DNA of 64,000 nt from Flavobacteriales bacterium (GCA_019638085.1 JAHBUL010000013.1:1-64000); one strand, 5' to 3'. Positions 44,818 to 55,070 are shown, numbered from the stretch's first letter. Numbers and translations are program-made. The notes: a model not told the origin generated them from the letters alone.

Positions 44818-46632
44818 TTAGGCCAACACCGGCTCCGGCAGCAGCATGGCCTTCACTTCGGCGGCATGATGTTCAAGGTCCTTCCGGAACCGTTGCAGCT
44901 GTGTAACTGCCTGCTGGTGCAGTACCGGCGCGAGCTCCTCATAGTACCGGATACCATTGAGCATGTTCTCCTTGAAGGTCTCGATGTACCGCCGCTGTTT
45001 GGTCGTGGCAGCGTGCTTCACGGCTTCGAACTCCCGCTTGAGATAGTCCACATACAGTTTCATCTCGTTGATGAACATGTGGGCACGGTCGTTCTCGTTC
45101 AGCAGGGAAATGCGGCCCTGGATATGTTCCACCATGGTCCTCAATGAAACGATCCTGGAGAAGTAGGCGAGGTTGGGCCCGGGGCAAATGGCCACGGCCT
45201 CCAGCTTATGGGCCGGCGTCATATTGCTCTTCAGGAGCACGCTGGCCCCCAGCCCTTCGCACAGGCAGTCCTTCTCGGTGATGCGCGCCACGGCCACCGC
45301 ATGGCTGATCGGGTCGAGTTGTTGCTCATCGAGTTGCTTGAGCTTCAGGTTCTGGTACTGGCGCGAGGCGGTGCAAATGGGAATTTCCGTGAACTCGGTA
45401 TTGGTGCTCAGGAATTTCTTGTAGCACGCGCTTCCGGGCCTGTTCTTGGCAATGCGGGCCTTGCGCTGTGCCTCGGAGGTGCTGGGCCGGAAGTTGTGGA
45501 ACGGGATCCCCAGCGGGGAAGCCCAGCTCATGTAGTAGTCGTCCTTCTTCGCCACGGTGATCTGCTGGAGTGTCTTGTCATCCACATTGGTGGCTTCGGG
45601 TACCAAGAGGAAGGGACTGCCCCAGCCCGTACCATCCACACCGTAGTGCTCGCGCAGGAACCGATCCTCCGTGGCGGTGCCGATACCACCCTGCACGGTT
45701 ACCCGGATCTCCGGGGAAGCAGGCAGCGGATGGTGTCCACTTTCGGCGAGCGAGCTGCTGCACAGCTCATATAATTCCGCTGTCACCGCTTCCCGCTTAT
45801 CCTTGAAATCCTCGAGAATAGGCCCCATTAGCACGCCGTCCGTGGCGAACGCATGCCCACCACAATTCAATCCGGATTCGATGCGGAACTCGGAGACCCA
45901 AATGCCCTTCTTGGCCAGGATCTTTCCTTGGATCAAGGCCGAGCGCAGGTCGCTCACTTTCAGTATCACCCGCTTACGGATCTGTCCATCCGCGTCCGGG
46001 TAGAAGTCCGGGAACGTGGCGATATAGCTGTAGATCCGGGGGTTGTAGCCGGCACTGATCACGATGGAGGAATGCAACGAACTCAATGCAAACCCACGGA
46101 ACGCGGCCATGCCCTCGGCGTATTCCACCGGCAACTTGGTGCCGTCCTTGGCATGTACCTCGCGATCGATCTTGGCCATGATGTTCACGTCAATGGCCCC
46201 CGGAACGATCGCTTGGCGCAGCTCTTCCTGCATCAGGCGGCGCATTTCGCCTTCGGGCCACGCTTTCATCAGCTCGAATTCGATGCGCAACGGATGTTCC
46301 TCGGGGAGCAGCAGGAAATACTTCTCGATGTCAGAACCTTCGGTGAACGCCTCAGCGCGCAGGGTTTCGGTATTCCGGGTGACGATCCGTTGTACCAGGT
46401 CCAGATAGGCCGTGATCCGCTGGGCCCGGTGGTCGATCTCCGTCAAGGGGATCTCCGTGTAGGGTTCACCGGCGTTCCTGCTATGGAATTCGCGCATGCG
46501 TTCCACCAATTCATCCTCGATGATGGAGATCACGGACGAAATGCCGAAATGGGCGACCTTCACGGGTGTGTCGATGGTATATCCAAGGCCCATCACGGGG
46601 ATGTGGAAGGTATGCGGGGAGGGTTGAGGCAT
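44818..46632 (-). CDS. Conserved protein of unknown function, about 604 aa
   Basis: A large soluble protein with no signal peptide. Striking blocks are MGLGYTIDTPVKVAHFGISS (N-terminus), SAGYNPRIYSYIATFPDFYP, VSDLRSALIQGKILAKKG and FRIESGLNCGGHAFATDG, then GPILEDF. These recall a family I have seen in other Bacteroidota, with no known function. Gly-rich stretches such as RVTVQGGIGTATEDRFL might suit an FMN or nucleotide site, but this is speculative. The start at 46632 is chosen over one 22 codons upstream. An FNR-type box with a perfect -7 element lies upstream, so it belongs to the inferred nitrate regulon. Confidence 0.65.
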   Translation of the reverse strand: MPQPSPHTFHIPVMGLGYTIDTPVKVAHFGISSVISIIEDELVERMREFHSRNAGEPYTEIPLTEIDHRAQRITAYLDLVQRIVTRNTETLRAEAFTEGSDIEKYFLLLPEEHPLRIEFELMKAWPEGEMRRLMQEELRQAIVPGAIDVNIMAKIDREVHAKDGTKLPVEYAEGMAAFRGFALSSLHSSIVISAGYNPRIYSYIATFPDFYPDADGQIRKRVILKVSDLRSALIQGKILAKKGIWVSEFRIESGLNCGGHAFATDGVLMGPILEDFKDKREAVTAELYELCSSSLAESGHHPLPASPEIRVTVQGGIGTATEDRFLREHYGVDGTGWGSPFLLVPEATNVDDKTLQQITVAKKDDYYMSWASPLGIPFHNFRPSTSEAQRKARIAKNRPGSACYKKFLSTNTEFTEIPICTASRQYQNLKLKQLDEQQLDPISHAVAVARITEKDCLCEGLGASVLLKSNMTPAHKLEAVAICPGPNLAYFSRIVSLRTMVEHIQGRISLLNENDRAHMFINEMKLYVDYLKREFEAVKHAATTKQRRYIETFKENMLNGIRYYEELAPVLHQQAVTQLQRFRKDLEHHAAEVKAMLLPEPVLA

Positions 46633-46695
46633 GTAGTGTTCGGTCAAAGGGGTTGGATCATCCGTTGTGCTGCGGAACGCGCCACAACATCCGAT

Positions 46696-46738
46696 CAAAT
46701 GTACCGGGATGATGAGTTCCGAGAGGTGACACAGATCA
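46696..46738 (-). promoter_or_regulatory. FNR/CRP-type box D with perfect -7 element
   Basis: On the minus strand TGATCTGTGTCA (46738-46727) is followed by TACATTTG (46703-46696), an exact TAnnTTTG match, 33 bp away centre to centre. Confidence 0.65.
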
Positions 46739-46851
46739 GGAAATGCCGTGAGGCCCCATACCTGCGCACGATTTTCACTGTGGATCCGAACGCTCGCGGT
46801 GCTGCTCCCGGATCTTCCGAAGGAGCGGGAACGGAAACGTTGTTGGATCGT

Positions 46852-48423
46852 TCAATTCATGCGCACGGTAGCCAGTGAGTGATCGTCGTTTGCATCGGCG
46901 TTCCAATGGGTTCCGGCATTGCGGGGCTCCTCTATGGCCTGCCCGCAGATGGCACGGGCCACCATCACCAGGTCGCGCAGGTCGAACAACTCCATGGAGC
47001 GCTCTCCAGAAGCCCATGCCCGTTCCATGTCCTGTCGTATTTTCTTCAGGTCCCTCCATGCAGCGTGCAGTCCGGCGTCCTCACGCACGATGCCCACCTG
47101 GTCCATCATGCGATCGCGCAAGGTCTTCATGGTGGTGATGGTGAGGAATGAAGGTCCGGTGAAGTGATAACGCCCCGTCACGGCATCGTGCGGCAAGGCA
47201 TTTTGCACGCCGGAGCTCATCACCGAGTTGGCTGCATGCTTCGGGATCACCAAGGCCTCCAACAAGGAATTGCTGGCCAGGCGGTCGGCTCCGTGCAGGC
47301 CGCTACCTGCGCATTCCCCCAATGCATACAGGCCATCCAGGCCCGTGCGTCCTTGTGCATCGGTGCGTATACCTCCGCAGATGTAGTGCGCTGCGGGCAT
47401 CACAGGGATCGGCTCCCGTGCCGGATCCAGGCCGAGGGACCAGCAATGCGCTTGGATCATGGGGAATTCCCGGGCGAAACGGGCTTCACGGATCAACGTG
47501 GCATCCAGCCATACATGTGGTGCGTTCTGCTGGCGCATCACCGCATGGATGGCCCGGGCAACCACATTGCGAGGGGCCAGATCGCCCATGTGATGCACGC
47601 CGTCCATCAGCCGTTCGCCATTGGGTTGCAGGAGCACGGCCCCTGCACCACGTACGGCTTCGCTGACCAGGAAGGTAGCCTCCTGCTCCGGCGCATACAA
47701 CGCCGTTGGATGGAATTGCACAAAGGCCATATCGCGCAGGGGTACGCCTGCCCGCATGGCCATCGCCACGCCGCTGCCGGTGGCACCTGCGGGATTGGTG
47801 GTATGGCGATAGACCTGCCCTGCGCCGCCGGTGGCCAGCACGACCACATCGGCATGGTGCAGCTTGATCTCCCCCGATCCGACGTCGATGGTACGAATGC
47901 CATTGCAGCGCCTGCCAAGCCGATCATCGGTCACCAACAGGTCCAGCGCCATAAGCGTTTCGGTCACGGAGATGTTGGGGTTCAGTTTCACTTGGGCCTG
48001 TAGCACCCGTACCAGTTCGGCACCGGTGCGGTCGCCGCGATGGACGACCCGCGCTGCACTGTGGCCGCCTTCCCTGGCGGCATTCAACCCTCCGCGATCA
48101 TCGGTATCAAAGCGTGCGCCTTGGTCAAGCAATTCGCGTATGCACGCCGCACCTTCCTTCACTACCAGCTCCACCACCGCTGGTTCACAGCGCCCACCAC
48201 CCACTTCCAAGGTATCGTCCCGATGCTGCTCCCAGGAATCCAGGGGGTGGATCACCGCAGCCACGCCTCCTTGCGCGGCATTGGAGTTGCTGTATTCCGG
48301 ACCGGTCCTGGACAACATGTGAATAGCCACGCCTTCGGTCTTCATCCGGTCCGCTAAGCGGAGTGCGAAGGACATGCCCGCCACGCCGTTCCCCACGACG
48401 ATCACTTTCAGTTTTCGTTTCAT
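46852..48423 (-). CDS. nadB: L-aspartate oxidase
   Basis: A 523-residue FAD enzyme that oxidises L-aspartate to iminoaspartate, the first step of NAD synthesis. FAD-binding GNGVAGMSFALRLAD is at the N-terminus. Family motifs are NSNAAQGGVAAVI, GGHSAARVVHRGDRTGAEL, QFHPTAL and GLYALGECAGSGLHGADRLA. Such enzymes can use O2 or fumarate as acceptor, which suits anaerobic growth. Its ATG overlaps the nadA stop (ATGA), so the two are coupled. Confidence 0.95.
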   Translation of the reverse strand: MKRKLKVIVVGNGVAGMSFALRLADRMKTEGVAIHMLSRTGPEYSNSNAAQGGVAAVIHPLDSWEQHRDDTLEVGGGRCEPAVVELVVKEGAACIRELLDQGARFDTDDRGGLNAAREGGHSAARVVHRGDRTGAELVRVLQAQVKLNPNISVTETLMALDLLVTDDRLGRRCNGIRTIDVGSGEIKLHHADVVVLATGGAGQVYRHTTNPAGATGSGVAMAMRAGVPLRDMAFVQFHPTALYAPEQEATFLVSEAVRGAGAVLLQPNGERLMDGVHHMGDLAPRNVVARAIHAVMRQQNAPHVWLDATLIREARFAREFPMIQAHCWSLGLDPAREPIPVMPAAHYICGGIRTDAQGRTGLDGLYALGECAGSGLHGADRLASNSLLEALVIPKHAANSVMSSGVQNALPHDAVTGRYHFTGPSFLTITTMKTLRDRMMDQVGIVREDAGLHAAWRDLKKIRQDMERAWASGERSMELFDLRDLVMVARAICGQAIEEPRNAGTHWNADANDDHSLATVRMN

Positions 48424-49385
48424 CCCAATTGCATCATGCGCCGTAAGGCGATCTCCGCGCGAGCACGGACCTGTTCCTCCAAGACGATCTCCGGCGTACT
48501 GTTCAGCAGTGCATCATGCACCTTCTGCAGCGTGTTCATCTTCATGTACGGACACTCGGCGCACGCGCAGGAATTTTCCGCATTGGCAGGCGCGGCGATC
48601 AAGTTCTTTCCCGGTACGGCCGCGCGCATCTTGTGCAGGATGCCGCCTTCGGTGGCCACGATGAAGGTGGTGCCGGGATCGCGTTGCACGAAGTCCAAAA
48701 GCGAGGTGGTACTGCCCACGTGATCGGCCTCCGCGAGGATGTGCGGCGGGCATTCCGGGTGCGCCACCAGCTTGGCATCGGGATGTTTTCCCAGCAGGAA
48801 TTTCATCTTGTCCAAACTGATGTCCACATGCACTTCGCACACGCCGTCCCACAGCACGAGCTCGCGCCCTGTCATGCGTTGCACGTAGGCACCCAAGTGC
48901 TTGTCCGGCGCGAAGATCACTTTGCGGTCGGCGGGGATGCTGTTCACCACGCGCACGGCATTGCTGCTGGTGCAGATGATGTCGCTCATCGCTTTCACCT
49001 CGGCGCTGCAGTTGATGTAGCTCACCACCACATGATCGGGATGTTGGTCCAGGAAGGCACGGAATTTCTCCGGTGGGGCGCTGTCGGCAAGTGAGCAACC
49101 GGCATTGAGGTCGGGCAACAGCACCGTGCGCTTCGGGTTCAGGATCTTCGCCGTTTCCGCCATGAAGTGTACGCCCGCGAAGAGGATCGTCTGCGCACCG
49201 GTCTTGTCCGCGGCCTGTGCCAAGCCGAGGCTGTCGCCGACGAAATCAGCGAGTTCCTGGATCTCCGGCTGCTGATAGTAGTGCGCGAGGATGATGGCGT
49301 TGCGCTCCTTCTTCAGGCGGTGGATGGCCTCCACGAGCTCATAATCTGAAAGTTCCGCTGTGCGGGACTCCACGGTTCCGATCAT
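48420..49385 (-). CDS. nadA: Quinolinate synthase
   Basis: A protein of about 321 residues that condenses iminoaspartate with dihydroxyacetone phosphate to quinolinate, using an oxygen-sensitive [4Fe-4S] cluster. Typical segments are NAIILAHYYQQPEIQELADF, VGDSLGLAQ, PDLNAGCSLAD, and a C-terminal CACAECPYMKMN. The start MIGTVESR at 49385 fits a leader of about 18 nt from the -7 element. It is the first gene of the nadA-nadB operon. Confidence 0.95.
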   Translation of the reverse strand: MIGTVESRTAELSDYELVEAIHRLKKERNAIILAHYYQQPEIQELADFVGDSLGLAQAADKTGAQTILFAGVHFMAETAKILNPKRTVLLPDLNAGCSLADSAPPEKFRAFLDQHPDHVVVSYINCSAEVKAMSDIICTSSNAVRVVNSIPADRKVIFAPDKHLGAYVQRMTGRELVLWDGVCEVHVDISLDKMKFLLGKHPDAKLVAHPECPPHILAEADHVGSTTSLLDFVQRDPGTTFIVATEGGILHKMRAAVPGKNLIAAPANAENSCACAECPYMKMNTLQKVHDALLNSTPEIVLEEQVRARAEIALRRMMQLG

Positions 49386-49406
49386 TCGGTTCGATCTAAT
49401 GAACCA

Positions 49407-49449
49407 CAAACGTATCGGACCTTGTTGTCCTGAATACTGACACAGGTCA
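49407..49449 (-). promoter_or_regulatory. FNR/CRP-type box E with perfect -7 element (nadAB)
   Basis: On the minus strand TGACCTGTGTCA (49449-49438) is followed by TACGTTTG (49414-49407), an exact TAnnTTTG match, 33 bp away centre to centre. nadA starts 22 bp after it. Confidence 0.65.
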
Positions 49450-49523
49450 TATTCAGGAGCGATTGGATGCCTTCGGCTTTTCCAGCGGAATGACGGAACA
49501 GATCCCCATTCAACCGGATCCGC

Positions 49524-52500
49524 TTACGCTTCCTTCAGTTCCGATCCCTTTCGCTTTTGGCTCCAGTTGGCCAGCCTCTCCTTCAGCGCATCCACCACAT
49601 AGTACACCACCGGCACAAGGAACACGGTGAGGATCATGGAACTGGTGAGGCCGCCGATCAAGGCCCAGCCCAGTCCGTTCTTCCATTCACTGGCCGTGCC
49701 TGTGGCCAAGGCGATGGGCAACATGCCGAAGACCATGGCGAAGGTGGTCATCATGATGGGCCGCAAGCGCGTGCGCCCCGCGTCCACCAAGGCCTCGCTG
49801 AAGTGGATCCCCTGCGCCTTCAATTGGTTGGTGCGGTCCACGATGAGGATGGCGTTCTTGGAGACCAGGCCCAGCAGCATGATCATGCCCAGCAAGGTGA
49901 ACAGGCTGAGCGTGGACATGGAAAGGTTGAGCGCGAGGAAGGCACCGATGATGGCCACCGGAATGCTGAAGAGCACCACGAAGGGATAGAGGAAACTGTC
50001 GTACAAGGCGACCATGATCAGGTAGACCAGGACCAAGGAGATGACCAAGGCCCCGCCCAACGCGCCGAAGCTGTCGTTCTGCCGCTTGATGTCGCTGCCC
50101 CATGCCATGTGGACGCCGGGTGGCAAAGGGTTGCTTTTCACGTACGCCACCACGTCATCCGCCACGGTCCCGCTGCCCCTGCCCAAGGCATCGGCGGTGA
50201 GGGTCACGGCGTTCTGCCGGTCCATGCGCTCCACCATCGCGTGCGGCTCGCGGCGCACCACCTCGGCGAACTGGTCCAGCTGCACCGAGGAGCCGGTGGA
50301 TGTGATGAAGCGGATCCTGGATACATCCTGCTCGTGCCGACGGTCCATGCCGTCCAACCGGATGCGGATAGGGAACTCCGTGCCTCCCTCGAAGAGCTTG
50401 GCATCATCGTTTCCGGCCAAGGCATTGCGCAGGGTGGCCCCTACCACCGCCACGTCCAGTCCAAGCCGGGCCATGCGGTCGCGGTCCAGTTCCACCTGCA
50501 GTTCGGGGCTTCCCGCCTCGATGCTCAGGCGCACGTTGTTCGCGCCGGGAATGCCGATCAGCGTGTCCTTCAAGGTGTTCGCGGTGCGCATCAACTGCGC
50601 TGGGTCGGCGCCGCTCAAGGTGATCTCCACCGGCGCTGTCCGGGGGATCAATCCGATGGCGGACATGGTGAAGTCGATCCCCGGAAAACTGTCCTGCAAA
50701 GCCTCACGCACATCCTTCATGTAGGCGTCGGTGCGGATGCCCTCCCGTTCGTCATTCGGCACCAAGGAGATGGTGAGCTCGGTCTTGTTCTCAGCCCCCA
50801 CGCCCATGCTTCCGATGCCGGTGCTGGGGCCGCCCACGTTGCTGAACACGGAGGCCACCTCGCGTTGAGCGAGCAGGTAACGTTCCACCGCAAGTGAATG
50901 CAGGTTGTTCTCCTTCAGGGCGGTGCTCTTGTCGAACTCCAAGGCCAGCATGAACTTTCCTTGGTCGCCGGTGGCGATGAGCTCCTTGCCCATGATCCCC
51001 TGCCGCATCATGATGGCCGTCCCAGCGAACAGCGCGAGGATGATACCCATGAATGCAAGCTTGTGGCGGAGCACCCAGCGCAAGGCACCTTCATACCATT
51101 CGCTCAGATCTTCCACACCCCTTTCGAAGCGCATGAGCACGCGTCCGTAGAGACTGGTCGGCTTCAGCTCGCTCTTCTTGCCCATGCGGGATGCGAGCCA
51201 CGGCGTAAGGGTGAAGCTGACGAAGAGGCTCATCAGCGTGCTCACCACCACCACCACACTGAACTGCTTCAAGAGGTCGGCCACGAAGACCTGTACGAAG
51301 ATGATGGGCAGGAAGACCACCACGTCCACCAAGGTGATGGAGAGCGCACTGAAGCCGATCTCCGCACGTCCTTCGATCGCGGCCGTCACCTTGTCGTGGC
51401 CCTTGTCCAAGTAGCGCTGGATGTTCTCCAAGATCACGATGGAGTCGTCCACGAGGATGCCGATGATGAGCGACATCGCCAGCAGCGTCATCAGGTTCAA
51501 GGTGTAGCCGAAGAGGCCCATGGCGAGGAAGGCGCTGATCAGCGAAGCGGGGATCGCCACCAGCACAATGAGCGCATTGCGCAGGCTATGAAGGAAGATC
51601 AGCATGATGAAGGAGACGAGCAGCACGGCCAGCCCCAGGTCGAACAGCACGCCGTTCACGGCTTCGATGGTGATGTCGGTGCTGTCATCGGCCAGAATGA
51701 AGCGCATATCCGAGGCCTGCTGCTCCTGTTCGATCCGCGTGAACTCCTCGCGCACGGCACGGCTTACCTCCACGGCATTGGCGTCCCCTTGCTTTTTGAT
51801 CAGCAGGCCGATGCCCTCCTCGCCGTTATATCGGTTCACCGACCCGATCTCTGCGATGCCGTCCACCACGGTGGCCACATCCTTCACCCGAACCACGGAG
51901 CCCGGTTGGGGCATGGCCACCACCACGTTCTCCAACTCTTGCACGGTGTGGATCTTGCCGGCCAGCTTCACGGTGATCCGGTCGCGCTCCGTGCGCACGT
52001 TGCCTGCAGGCACTTCCCTTCCAGCGCGCAGGATGGCCTCCGTTACCCGGGGCAGCGGCACGCGGTAATGCATCAGCTTCGCTTGGTCCACTTGCACCTG
52101 TACCTCGCGCTGTTCGCCGCCGAGCAGCGTGATCTCCGCCACGCCCTTCAGCTGTTGAAAGCGGGGCAGCAGCTCATTGTGCATCAACTGATAAAACTCC
52201 GGCGCGGGCAGCTTGCTCAACGCCGTCACGCTCATGATCGGCAGGTCGTTCGGGGACACCTTGGTCATCACCGGGGGCTGCAAGCCATCCGGCAGGTCCT
52301 TGCGGATGTTGTCGATCTGGCGTTGCGCATCCTGCATGGCCAGGTCCAGGTTCGCACCGTACTTGAAGTTGACGATGATGATGGAGGCGTTGGCCACCGA
52401 GCGGCTCGCGATGTAGTCCACGTGCTCCAAGGCGCTCAGCGCGTCCTCCACCGGGCGGGTCACCGTGTTGGCCACCTCTTCCGGCGCGGCACCGGGGTAC

Positions 52501-52649
52501 ATCGTGCGGATGGTGATCACCGGCTGGTTGAAGTCCGGCATCAACTCCACGCCGAGCCCCCTAAAGGCCACAATGCCGCCCAACAGCAACACGCCGAAGA
52601 TGACGATGATCAACGAGGGGCGTTTGATCGCGAGCTCTGTGATGGTCAT
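49524..52649 (-). CDS. RND efflux pump, inner-membrane permease (HAE1 type)
   Basis: A 1041-residue proton-driven exporter of the AcrB/Mdt group, full length. It begins MTITELAIKRPSLIIVIFGV with the first helix, followed by a large periplasmic loop (PGAAPEEVANTVTRPVEDAL). The fourth helix holds the Asp pair for proton transfer (SLIIGILVDDSIVILENI). The second half repeats the layout (LLGLVSKNAILIVDRTNQLK). It is the last gene of an operon with TetR, TolC and adaptor genes. Substrates are probably drugs, dyes or detergents, not known here. Confidence 0.93.
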   Translation of the reverse strand: MTITELAIKRPSLIIVIFGVLLLGGIVAFRGLGVELMPDFNQPVITIRTMYPGAAPEEVANTVTRPVEDALSALEHVDYIASRSVANASIIIVNFKYGANLDLAMQDAQRQIDNIRKDLPDGLQPPVMTKVSPNDLPIMSVTALSKLPAPEFYQLMHNELLPRFQQLKGVAEITLLGGEQREVQVQVDQAKLMHYRVPLPRVTEAILRAGREVPAGNVRTERDRITVKLAGKIHTVQELENVVVAMPQPGSVVRVKDVATVVDGIAEIGSVNRYNGEEGIGLLIKKQGDANAVEVSRAVREEFTRIEQEQQASDMRFILADDSTDITIEAVNGVLFDLGLAVLLVSFIMLIFLHSLRNALIVLVAIPASLISAFLAMGLFGYTLNLMTLLAMSLIIGILVDDSIVILENIQRYLDKGHDKVTAAIEGRAEIGFSALSITLVDVVVFLPIIFVQVFVADLLKQFSVVVVVSTLMSLFVSFTLTPWLASRMGKKSELKPTSLYGRVLMRFERGVEDLSEWYEGALRWVLRHKLAFMGIILALFAGTAIMMRQGIMGKELIATGDQGKFMLALEFDKSTALKENNLHSLAVERYLLAQREVASVFSNVGGPSTGIGSMGVGAENKTELTISLVPNDEREGIRTDAYMKDVREALQDSFPGIDFTMSAIGLIPRTAPVEITLSGADPAQLMRTANTLKDTLIGIPGANNVRLSIEAGSPELQVELDRDRMARLGLDVAVVGATLRNALAGNDDAKLFEGGTEFPIRIRLDGMDRRHEQDVSRIRFITSTGSSVQLDQFAEVVRREPHAMVERMDRQNAVTLTADALGRGSGTVADDVVAYVKSNPLPPGVHMAWGSDIKRQNDSFGALGGALVISLVLVYLIMVALYDSFLYPFVVLFSIPVAIIGAFLALNLSMSTLSLFTLLGMIMLLGLVSKNAILIVDRTNQLKAQGIHFSEALVDAGRTRLRPIMMTTFAMVFGMLPIALATGTASEWKNGLGWALIGGLTSSMILTVFLVPVVYYVVDALKERLANWSQKRKGSELKEA

Positions 52650-52687
52650 CCTGCTATGCGTGTTTTTTGATCAATGACTTCCATCGT

Positions 52688-53734
52688 TCAGCGGAATTTC
52701 ACGGGTGCGCCATCGGCCAGACTGATGAAGCCACTGGTGATCACCACATCGCCTGTGGCCAGCCCTTCGGTGACCGCTACCATGCCTGCATCCCTGTCGC
52801 CTGTTCCGATGCGCTTTCGCTTCGCGATGCCATTCTCCACCACGTACACCTCGGGATCCAACGAGGAGCCGATGATCGCGCTGGAAGGGATGGTCAACGA
52901 TGCACTTTTACTATCCGGAATAGAGAGGACCGTGGCAGCCATGCCGGGTTTCACCCTGTGGTCGGGATCGGCCTGAAGCGTGATCCGCACCGGGAAATTG
53001 TGGGCCATGTCGCCGCGACTGCCGATACTTTCCACCGTTCCGGACACTTGGCTTGCTTCGCTCTCCAGGCTCACCCGTACGGATTGCCCCTTGGTGAAAG
53101 CGGCCAGTTCCGTGCCGGGTACCGCAACCACCAGTTCCAAGGCGCGATCATCGGTGATCATGGCCACCGGCATCGAGGGGTTCAACACCGTACCCACTTC
53201 CACGCCGAGCTGGGTGACGTGGCCGCTGAACGGAGCAGTGATGGCGGTGCGCTGCACTTGCTCCTTCAATGTGTTCACCTGGATCCGCGCACCACGCAAC
53301 GCCAGTTCCGTTTTCTCCAATTGGATCCCCTGAACGGCATCGGCTCCGGTGAGGACCGTGTAGCGCTGCTGGTCCTTCTCCAAGCCTTCCAACTGCACTT
53401 GCGCGGCTTCCAGCTGCAAGCGCAACAGGTCGCCGTCCAAGCGCATCATTACTTGACCCTTCTCCACCCATTGGCCTTCACTCACTTCCAAAGCCACTAC
53501 CCTGCCGGGCACTTCCGCCATCACCTTGCCTTCGCGCAGGGAGCTGATGGCGCCGCTGTAGCGCACGCCGTCGGTGAATGCGCGTTGCCGCACGGAGTCC
53601 ACCGTTACGTGAACGGCGGCATTGCGATCATGCCGGTAGACGCGCTCCTTCTGAACGCTCTTGTTGCTGGCAAGCTTCCAAACCGTCAAGGCAAGAAGCG
53701 CGATGAGGATGATCCATACGATGCTGCGTTTCAT
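52688..53734 (-). CDS. RND efflux periplasmic adaptor (HlyD/AcrA family)
   Basis: A 348-residue membrane-fusion protein with one N-terminal membrane helix (IVWIILIALLALTVWKLAS). A split lipoyl barrel (GKVMAEVPGRVVALEVSEGQ ... ITAPFSGHVTQLGVEVGTVL) encloses a short helical hairpin (LEAAQVQLEGLEKDQQRY), followed by beta-barrel and proximal domains. It links the RND permease with the outer-membrane channel; the genes are 38 bp and 7 bp away. Confidence 0.92.
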   Translation of the reverse strand: MKRSIVWIILIALLALTVWKLASNKSVQKERVYRHDRNAAVHVTVDSVRQRAFTDGVRYSGAISSLREGKVMAEVPGRVVALEVSEGQWVEKGQVMMRLDGDLLRLQLEAAQVQLEGLEKDQQRYTVLTGADAVQGIQLEKTELALRGARIQVNTLKEQVQRTAITAPFSGHVTQLGVEVGTVLNPSMPVAMITDDRALELVVAVPGTELAAFTKGQSVRVSLESEASQVSGTVESIGSRGDMAHNFPVRITLQADPDHRVKPGMAATVLSIPDSKSASLTIPSSAIIGSSLDPEVYVVENGIAKRKRIGTGDRDAGMVAVTEGLATGDVVITSGFISLADGAPVKFR

Positions 53735-53741
53735 GGTCTGT

Positions 53742-55070
53742 TCATTTCATTAGTTCACCTTGCAGGCGTTGCAGTTCCAATTGTGCTTTGCGCAGGTCCA
53801 CCAAGGCGTCCAGGTAGTTCTGCTGGGCTTCCCAGTGGGCTTGGTGTACCATTACCAGATCGGTGACGGCGGCTGTTCCCTGCTGATGCTGGGCCACGGT
53901 GCTGCTCCGTATGCGGCTCGCGAGGTCCAGTTGTGCCTCGGCGTTCACCACGGTCTGCTTTGCCACTGTGAACTGCCGCTCCGCCGTTCGCAGCTCCATC
54001 CCTTCGCGGTCCTTCAAGGCTTCGCGCTGCTGCTCCGCCTTTTCCATCTCGAGCCGTTCCGCCCTGATCTTGTGCTGCACCACGGTGCCCTGGAAGATCG
54101 GGACCTGTAATTGCAGGCCGAGGAAGCTCATCGGATAGTAGTCAAAGTGGTCGTCCGTACCGATGGGCCCGAAGCCCGTGGTGCCGTAGAACCCTTGCCC
54201 GCTCAAGCTCGGCAGGCGCGCCTGCTGCATCAGGCTCAGCTTCGCGGAACGTACACGTAGTGCTTGATCGGCGTACCGCATCGCAGTAGTGGTGCCGGCG
54301 TCGGCGACCGGTTCCACGATGGTCGGCTCCACGGGTTCGACGGCCAACGGCGTTCCCGCCGGCATTCCGGTAAGGATGCGAAGCACATCAAGCACTTGCT
54401 CCTGCTGGGACAGCACCTGTGCCTTTTTGGTCCGCAACTGGTCCCGCTGCAGCTTCATGCGGTCCACATCGGTACCGCGCGCGAGGGCCTGTTCCTGCAA
54501 CAGGGTCATCGTTCGCACCAGTTCCTCCGCGTTCACCAGGTTGCTGTCCAGAAAGGCTGCACGGCTTTGGAGGATCTGAGCGTTGTAGTAAACCGCGCTC
54601 ACTTCAAGCACTACATCCTCGCGCGTTCGTTCACCTTGTATCCCGGCCAAGGCCGCAGCCTCCTTGTTGACGCGGATGGCACCGATCGCGGTGGGGTCGT
54701 ACAGCGGGACCTGCAACGCCAAGTTGGCCGATACGTTCTGCGGCGTGCCGAACTGGATGGCGCGATAGGTATCCGCAGGTCCGCCGAAAATGGAGGCGGG
54801 CATCAGCTGGTAAGGCAGGTCGGCGAAATACTTGTACTCGGCACCGGCACGCAGTTTCGGGATCATCATGCCCCGGGCCTCGCGCACCCGTTCCTGGGCG
54901 ATGCGCTCATCCGTGCCCGCCATTTGGATGCGGCGCTCATGTACCATCGCGGAATCGATGCACTGTTGCAACGATCGCGCCTGTCCATGGAGAAGCCCGG
55001 CGGATCCAAGGAAAACAAGGAAGGCAGCGCCTTTCCATGCGTGGTGTGCGATGTGCGCGATGCTGTTCAT
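53742..55070 (-). CDS. Outer-membrane efflux channel (TolC family)
   Basis: A 442-residue outer-membrane protein with signal peptide (about residues 1-31, AFLVFLGSAGLLHGQA) and two TolC-type repeats of long helices with strands (SLQQCIDSAMVHERRIQMAG; LRVRSAKLSLMQQARLPSLS). The last helix ends ALVDLRKAQLELQRLQGELM. It forms the exit duct for the RND pump encoded by the next two genes. Confidence 0.9.
   Translation of the reverse strand: MNSIAHIAHHAWKGAAFLVFLGSAGLLHGQARSLQQCIDSAMVHERRIQMAGTDERIAQERVREARGMMIPKLRAGAEYKYFADLPYQLMPASIFGGPADTYRAIQFGTPQNVSANLALQVPLYDPTAIGAIRVNKEAAALAGIQGERTREDVVLEVSAVYYNAQILQSRAAFLDSNLVNAEELVRTMTLLQEQALARGTDVDRMKLQRDQLRTKKAQVLSQQEQVLDVLRILTGMPAGTPLAVEPVEPTIVEPVADAGTTTAMRYADQALRVRSAKLSLMQQARLPSLSGQGFYGTTGFGPIGTDDHFDYYPMSFLGLQLQVPIFQGTVVQHKIRAERLEMEKAEQQREALKDREGMELRTAERQFTVAKQTVVNAEAQLDLASRIRSSTVAQHQQGTAAVTDLVMVHQAHWEAQQNYLDALVDLRKAQLELQRLQGELMK

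Noticed and set aside
49557-52670. Plus-strand open frames opposite the RND pump
   Set aside because: Shadow frames; the minus strand encodes a full-length, motif-complete pump.
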